Shown piece after piece: positions 59,447 to 64,000 of a DNA stretch of 64,000 nucleotides; positions within the stretch are counted from its first letter, which is position 1, and each line of letters begins with the position of its first letter. Source of the stretch: Candidatus Symbiopectobacterium endolongispinus (GTDB taxonomy: Bacteria; Pseudomonadota; Gammaproteobacteria; Enterobacterales; Enterobacteriaceae); NCBI RefSeq assembly GCF_018777385.1, contig NZ_JAFJYB010000006.1, positions 62,001 to 126,000 on the forward strand. The letters run 5' to 3'. Position numbers and translations under genes: made by a program. Below the pieces are notes generated by a model, which was not told the DNA's origin, did not search any database, and saw only the letters and a list, made by a program, of their open reading frames with translations.

Positions 59447-60352
59447 TCATTGCACCAGCAGGCGCACCACGCGCACCAGGGCGGGGGCTGCCATAATGGC
59501 GATAATCGGTGGCAGGATCAGCGTCATCAACGGTACGCTGAGTTGGGCTGGCAGCTTTCCCGCTTTCTCTTCCAACCCTAAAATCAGTGTTTTTCGACTC
59601 TTGTCGGCAATAGTGCGCAGTGCCCGAGAGAGCGGGGTGCCATAGCGTTCCGCTTGAATCAGGGTGGCGACCATACCTTCGATTTCGCTGACTCGGGTGC
59701 GCTCTGCCAGATGCATCATTGCCAAGGTACGATCGGACAAGATCTGCAACTCGGCGGCGGTGTAGTGCAGTTCATCCGCCATTTCCGGTGAAGAAAGGCC
59801 CAGCTCTTTCGATACTACGTGCAGGACACGTCCGATCGGCAAGCCAGCTTCGGCGCATACCACCATCAGATCCAGCGCGTCCGGTACCGCGCGCGCCAGC
59901 TTTTCGCCCCTATTGGCAGCACGCCAACGTAGCCACCACTCGGGCAACAGCGTGCCGACAAAAAAGCCGATAAGGCCGGTGGCGACGCCCGTCAGGCCGA
60001 GTCGATCGGCAGCGGGTAACCATCCCCAGACCAGCAGTACGGCAATCAGCGCACCGGTGATAAATTTGCCCATCACCAGCCAGCCCACCGCTTCATGACG
60101 GCGTAAACCCGCCAGATCCAACATGCGGCGCAGGTTGCGGCGATCGCGATCTGAACCAGCCAGTCGCTCGCCCTGTACCGCGAGCTGGCGCAGCAGCGCT
60201 TCCAGCCAGGGAGATAACGCGGTGCCCTGACCACGCAGGCGGTTTTCCAATAGCTTGTACTGGCGTGCTTGATGTTGTGCTCGGCCCAGTAGGATACCGG
60301 TGATGATCAGTACCAGAGCCAGCAGCAGTAAGGGGTCGCTCAATAACGTCAT
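59447..60352 (-). CDS. tadC: TadC inner-membrane platform protein (GspF-like)
   Basis: 301 residues with T2SSF domain. N-terminal helix (LLLALVLIITGILLG), two central helices (ALIAVLLVWGWLPAADRLG..., GLIGFFVGTLLPEWW), the T2SSF core (VPDALDLMVVCAEAGLPIGR, MVATLIQAERYGTPLSRALR) and a final helix LPPIIAIMAAPALVRVVRLL. Partner of TadB in the assembly platform. Intact, 12 bp after tadB. Confidence 0.9.
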   Translation of the reverse strand: MTLLSDPLLLLALVLIITGILLGRAQHQARQYKLLENRLRGQGTALSPWLEALLRQLAVQGERLAGSDRDRRNLRRMLDLAGLRRHEAVGWLVMGKFITGALIAVLLVWGWLPAADRLGLTGVATGLIGFFVGTLLPEWWLRWRAANRGEKLARAVPDALDLMVVCAEAGLPIGRVLHVVSKELGLSSPEMADELHYTAAELQILSDRTLAMMHLAERTRVSEIEGMVATLIQAERYGTPLSRALRTIADKSRKTLILGLEEKAGKLPAQLSVPLMTLILPPIIAIMAAPALVRVVRLLVQ

Positions 60353-60364
60353 TTCGGCTCTCTC

Positions 60365-61285
60365 TTATCCAACTCGCTTGACCATTAAATGGGTCACCAA
60401 CATCCCCAGCGAAACGCTGTACAGGGCGTAAATCAGCACCGAGGTGCCCACCGGGTCAGAGAACAAAAAGCTGAAATCCTCAGGTGACTTTATATACAAA
60501 TAGGCGAGACAGCAGGGGAACAGCGCGGCGACAATCTTGGCAGACGCGCGCTTCTGAGGTTTTCGACTGCACTTTCAGTTGCAACTCGCGTCTATCGCGC
60601 AGCGTGGCAGAGAGCCGCTCGAGCGTCTCACCCAACCGGCCACCGGCCTCCTGGTTGATGATCAGGATCACCACGAAGAAGCGGTATTCCGCCATCGGCA
60701 CCCGTGTGGCAGGGGTCTGGATCACCTGACGTAAGGGAATGCCCAGTTTGAGCCAGTGATCGATGGTTTTAAATTCGTTGGCCAGCGGGCCGCTCAGGTG
60801 CTCTGCCACGATGGCGAAGGTATTCGCCACCGGCACGCCTGCACGGCAACTGCGGGTAATTGCATCGATCGCTTCCGGTAGGCTTTCGCGCAGTGCTTTC
60901 AGGTGCTTTTGCAGCGTGGAGCGGAACAGCAACACGGCCGTGCTGACAAACAGCAGCAGGGAAAAGATCAATCCTAATGTCAACGGCAGCAGGGTACGTT
61001 GTCCCATGATCATGCCAATCAGCAGGCTGACTGCGCCCAAAGGATAGCCAGAGCACGTCCTAACATCGGCACTCGCATAAACGGTGTCGTGACTTCATCG
61101 CGCAGGATGGAGTCGGAGGTTATTTCGGCAGCGGTTGGGCTGACCTCTTTTAACACCTGTTGCCAGCGCTGTTCGCGCTGTTGGCGATACCGGCGCGCTT
61201 TCTGCCAGGCGGCGATGGCTAGCACCAACGCAAAGACGCAGCAAAATATCAGCAGGGTGATCAGATTCAGGCGTGCATCACTCAT
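60365..61285 (-). pseudogene. tadB: TadB inner-membrane platform protein, two frameshifts
   Basis: GspF-like partner of TadC, about 306 residues after repair. ATG 61285 (MSDARLNLITLL) follows AAGGAGAG. First helix LLIFCCVFALVLAIAAW; T2SSF core AIDAITRSCRAGVPVANTFA and INQEAGGRLGETLERLSATL; C-terminus VLIYALYSVSLGMLVTHLMV. Breaks: one base too many near 61035 (before GAVSLLIGMIMG) and one too many near 60546 in GCGCGCG (before SAKIVAALFPCCLAYLY). As read, neither fragment has the full platform. Confidence 0.87.
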
Positions 61286-61302
61286 CGGCTCTCCTTCGAT
61301 CT

Positions 61303-62699
61303 TCACTGCGCATCGAACAGGTGCGCTTTGTCGCCGTAGAACTGCTGGCGCTGAATGTGCTGCACATATTCACCGGTGAGCATGCCTTGGCCGTCCATGC
61401 CCTGGATCTGGAAGCTGAACAGATCCTGAAGCTGGATCACTTCGTTTTCCATGCCGCACACTTCGGTAATCGACACCACGCGGCGCATGCTGTCCCGCAT
61501 ACGTTCAATCTGCACAATCAAATGCACAGCGCTGGCGATTTGACGGCGGATAGCCATCAGCGGCAACTGCATGTTGGCCATCATCACCATGTTTTCCAGA
61601 CGTTGGATGGCATCGCGCGAGGTGTTGGCGTGCACGGTACAGAGCGAGCCGTCATGGCCGGTGTTCATCGCCTGCAACATGTCGAAACTCTCGCCGCCGC
61701 GCACCTCACCAAGAATGATGCGATCCGGGCGCATACGCAGCGCGTTACGCATCAGATCGCGCTGATCGACGCGTCCGGTGCCCTCGGCGCTGACCGGCCG
61801 CGTTTCCAACCGCACCACGTGCTCCTGTTGTAATTGCAACTCAGCGGCATCTTCGATGGTGATAATGCGATCGGTACTGCCGATCTTCTGCGACAGCGCG
61901 TTGAGCAGTGTGGTTTTACCGGCACCGGTACCGCCAGACACGATGACGTTCATGCAGGCCTGCATCGCCTTATTCAGCACATCCGCCATGGCGTAGGACA
62001 TACAGCGGCGTTCCGCCAGCGTTTCCAGCGACAGGTTGCGCCGCATGAATTTACGGATCGAAATGGTGGTGCCGTCGATCGCCAGCAGGTAGGTGATCAC
62101 GTTAACGCGGCTGCCGTCTGGCAAGCGCGCATCGACCATCGGGCTAGCTTCATCGATACGCCGCCCCACCGCTGCTGCAATGCGCTGTGCGGTGTTGAAT
62201 ACATGCTCTTCATCGATAAAGGTGATCGGTGATAGTTCCAGTTTGCCGAAACGCTCGATAAACACCTGCTGTGCGCCGTTGACCAGAATGTCGTTGACGG
62301 TGTCGTCTGCCAGCAGCGGCTTAATCGGGCCTATGCCGGTCATTTCATCCAGCATTTCGGCGGCGATGGCTTCTTCTCCCTGACGCGAAAGCTGGGGGCG
62401 CTGTTCGTCACAGATGCGGCGAATCACGGTTTCAATTTGTGCCAGCAGCTTGTCGCGGCCCATCATGGCCGCTTTACCCGCATCGATCTGATCGTAAAGC
62501 TGTGCACGGATCAGGCGGAGCTGGCTGGTGCGGTTGTCCGTTTGACGCGGCGTCGCGGTAGGTGCCGCTGCCGTGCTGGCGGTGGGCGGGTGTCTGCCGC
62601 CGGACGTGCCTTCAGCTCTGTGACGGTGGCGGCCGGTGTCGCTTGCGGCGCACCTTTGTTGGCGTCCTGCTTTTGCTGCTGGCTTCTGCGAATCAACAT
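61303..62699 (-). pseudogene. tadA: TadA secretion ATPase (CpaF), N-terminal frameshift
   Basis: Cytoplasmic GspE/VirB11-type ATPase that powers Flp pilus assembly. Walker A VIVSGGTGAGKTTLLNALS, Asp box RIITIEDAAELQL, Walker B RPDRIILGEVRGGE, His box NTGHDGSLCTVHANT, all normal. The true N-terminus starts at ATG 62699 (MLIRRSQQQKQDANK), a flexible Pro/Ala-rich lead. Near 62590 one base is out of step before the conserved RQTDNRTSQLRLIRAQLYDQ. An internal ATG at 62466 or 62463 would still give a nearly complete ATPase of about 387 residues. Confidence 0.92.
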
Positions 62700-62727
62700 G
62701 GTCAGTTACCTTTTCGAAAACGCCGCA

Positions 62728-63926
62728 TCAGGCGCGTTTTAACCAGCGTGTAAACCAGCGTTTTTCTGCCGGTCTGGCACGCACGCCGCAGGCCAGATCG
62801 ACCAGTTGGCACAAGCCCTGCAAGAAGGCGGGGGAGGCGGTCAGATTGAGTGCGCCCAGCGTCAGGCTGTGCGCCAGCGCGTGGCCGGCATGCGGCAACA
62901 CCACGTCAATCTTGCGCCCGGTGAACTGCTCAAACTGGTCGCGGGTGAGCGGGCAGTGTTGGCAAAGCTGCTCTGGTTATGTACCAGCAGCAGGTGCTGG
63001 CCTTCGCTTTCATCACCGATCTCGTGGAGGATACGGCGCACATTGCGCGCATCTTGCAGCGTTAATTCGGTAACGATAATGCGCAGATCCGCATAGGACA
63101 GGACTTCCAGCGCGCCGGTTGGGTAGCTGTTCGGCAAATCCCAAATCACCTGATTGAACATGCGACACAGCACGCCGCCGAGATTGAGCACGTTATCCAC
63201 GTCAACCGGGCTAAGCTCTCCCAACGCTGGCTTTTGCGCCAGCATATGCAGGCGCGTATCGACGCGCAGCAGGGCGCGTTGTAGCAAACGGGTATCCAGC
63301 TCCTGCGTTTCCAGCACGGCCGCGAGCCCACCGTCTTCCGTTTGTTCTTGCAGCAGCAACTGATCGCCGTTACGACGGTCGTAATCCACCAGCGCAACGG
63401 GCAAATGGCGTTCACCAGAGAGCAGACGGCTCAACCCCATCGCCACGGTGCTGCCGCCGCAACCGCCGCTGGCGCTGACCACGGCGATGGTTCTGCCCAT
63501 GCGGGCGTATTCCGGCCCAGCTTGTTGGCCTTCGCACTTGGCGAGCGTCGTCGCCAGCAGGTCGAGGGTGAAAGGCTTAACCAGATAATCCACCACGCAA
63601 ATCTGGAGCAATGCACGGTACAGGCCAATATCCTGCGCTTTGCCTGCCGCCACCACTTGGGTGGTTGGGCCACACACGCCCAGCAACTCTTCCAGCGCGG
63701 ACAGCGGCCAGTGGGTATCATCAAGATCCACCAGCAGAATACGCGGCGGTACATTCAACTCGCACCATTGGCGTGCGCCAGTAATACCGCCGGACAGCAC
63801 CGGCACAGCCTGCTGGTTCAGGCGTGATAGCAGATCGCTGACGCCAGCCGCCTCGCGGGCGTCATGCACGAAGGCGACCAGCGGTTGTGCCAACGCTTCG
63901 CCATCGGTAAGGGTAATGTCGCTCAT
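62728..63926 (-). pseudogene. tadZ: TadZ/CpaE-type MinD-like localisation protein, C-terminal frameshift
   Basis: About 399 residues after repair. Atypical receiver-like N-domain (PRILLVDLDDTHWPLSALEE, VVDYLVKPFTLDLLATTL) and a ParA/MinD ATPase domain with a deviant Walker motif SASGGCGGSTVAMGLSRLL and VALVDYDRRNGDQ. Near 62965 the frame slips after QSSFANT. The restored frame PLTRDQFEQFTGRKIDVVLP ends WFTRWLKRA at 62728. Places the Tad apparatus at the cell pole in other bacteria. First tad gene fully within the window. Confidence 0.87.
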
Positions 63927-63940
63927 GGAATGCCTCGCCT

Positions 63941-64000
63941 TTAATCTTCGTCAAAGTTAATGTTGATGAGCTCTTTCACTTCACCTTTGTGATAGCGTTC
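63941..64000 (-). CDS. C-terminus of an upstream tad/rcp gene (partial)
   Basis: Nineteen codons and a TAA (63943-63941) run off the window edge: ERYHKGEVKELININFDED. Operon order in Tad loci suggests the secretin RcpA/CpaC or RcpB; the fragment is too short to decide. Confidence 0.5.
   Translation of the reverse strand, partial: ERYHKGEVKELININFDED

Noticed and set aside
1-64000. Stop-codon reassignment or programmed recoding to explain the many in-frame stops
   Set aside because: TAA, TAG and TGA all occur as interruptions, and many lesions are frameshifts; no single recoding rule fits.

Overview
The window looks like part of the chromosome of a gammaproteobacterium in the order Enterobacterales. 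Many genes align residue for residue with Escherichia coli proteins that I recall: YjcE, Edd, GntR/GntK/GntT, Acs-YjcH-ActP, YdbK, LdtB, YbeM, UxuB and CybC. The control sites are of the same kind: consensus CRP sites before gntT and acs, GntR operators before gntT and edd, and Fur boxes before iron genes. A Tad pilus operon, a giant propeller-containing surface protein and a TogT-like GPH transporter point away from E. coli itself and towards a plant- or insect-associated relative (Pectobacteriaceae or Yersiniaceae style). The genus cannot be fixed from the sequence alone. I saw no rRNA, tRNA, CRISPR array or insertion sequence.

The dominant feature is decay. I count about 49 frame-breaking lesions in 64 kb: single-base indels (many in homopolymers), 2-bp indels in dinucleotide runs, an 8-bp tandem duplication, and in-frame stop codons. 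There are also apparent in-frame deletions (gntT, ldtB) and missense changes at key residues (response regulator Asp51 to Tyr, an ABC ATPase Walker A with Pro after the Lys). This is either recent, broad pseudogenisation, as in newly host-restricted enterobacteria, or a poor assembly. The duplication and the in-frame deletions are hard to explain as base-calling errors. Broken genes are typed as pseudogenes with the full span of the original gene.

Layout. 0.2-4.4 kb: cation/proton antiporter and a two-component system. 4.4-10.1 kb: gluconate / Entner-Doudoroff block (edd, gntR, gntK, gntT), every gene damaged. 10.1-14.2 kb: acetate block (actP, yjcH, acs). 14.2-15.5 kb: a GATC-rich intergenic region and a small unknown gene. 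15.5-19.5 kb: TonB-dependent siderophore receptor with a FecI-type sigma factor and FecR-type regulator under a strong Fur palindrome. 19.7-27.1 kb: AI-2E family exporter, GPH sugar symporter, small Xre regulator, fructuronate-reductase-like gene, O-acetylhomoserine sulfhydrylase, L,D-transpeptidase. 27.4-33.3 kb: polar amino acid ABC transporter, YbeM amidase and a dihydroxyphthalate-decarboxylase-like protein, divergent from a MocR regulator. 33.4-36.9 kb: intact pyruvate:flavodoxin oxidoreductase. 37.2-42.2 kb: phosphatase, acetyltransferase, cytochrome b562, an AT-rich stretch, an HlyD remnant and unknown genes.

42.3-64.0 kb is a single minus-strand block. Reading in the direction of transcription: the end of an upstream tad/rcp gene, tadZ, tadA, tadB, tadC, tadD, two TadE/TadF-type genes, tadG, then a 7.3-kb gene for a giant LEPR-type beta-propeller/cadherin-like protein. 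Four tightly coupled export-type genes follow: TolC-like outer membrane lipoprotein, periplasmic adaptor, HlyD-type adaptor with a GAF-like N-terminus, and M50 site-2-protease/HlyD hybrid. No ABC ATPase or RND pump accompanies them. This ATPase-less export module with its likely cargo is the best candidate for an undescribed system here.
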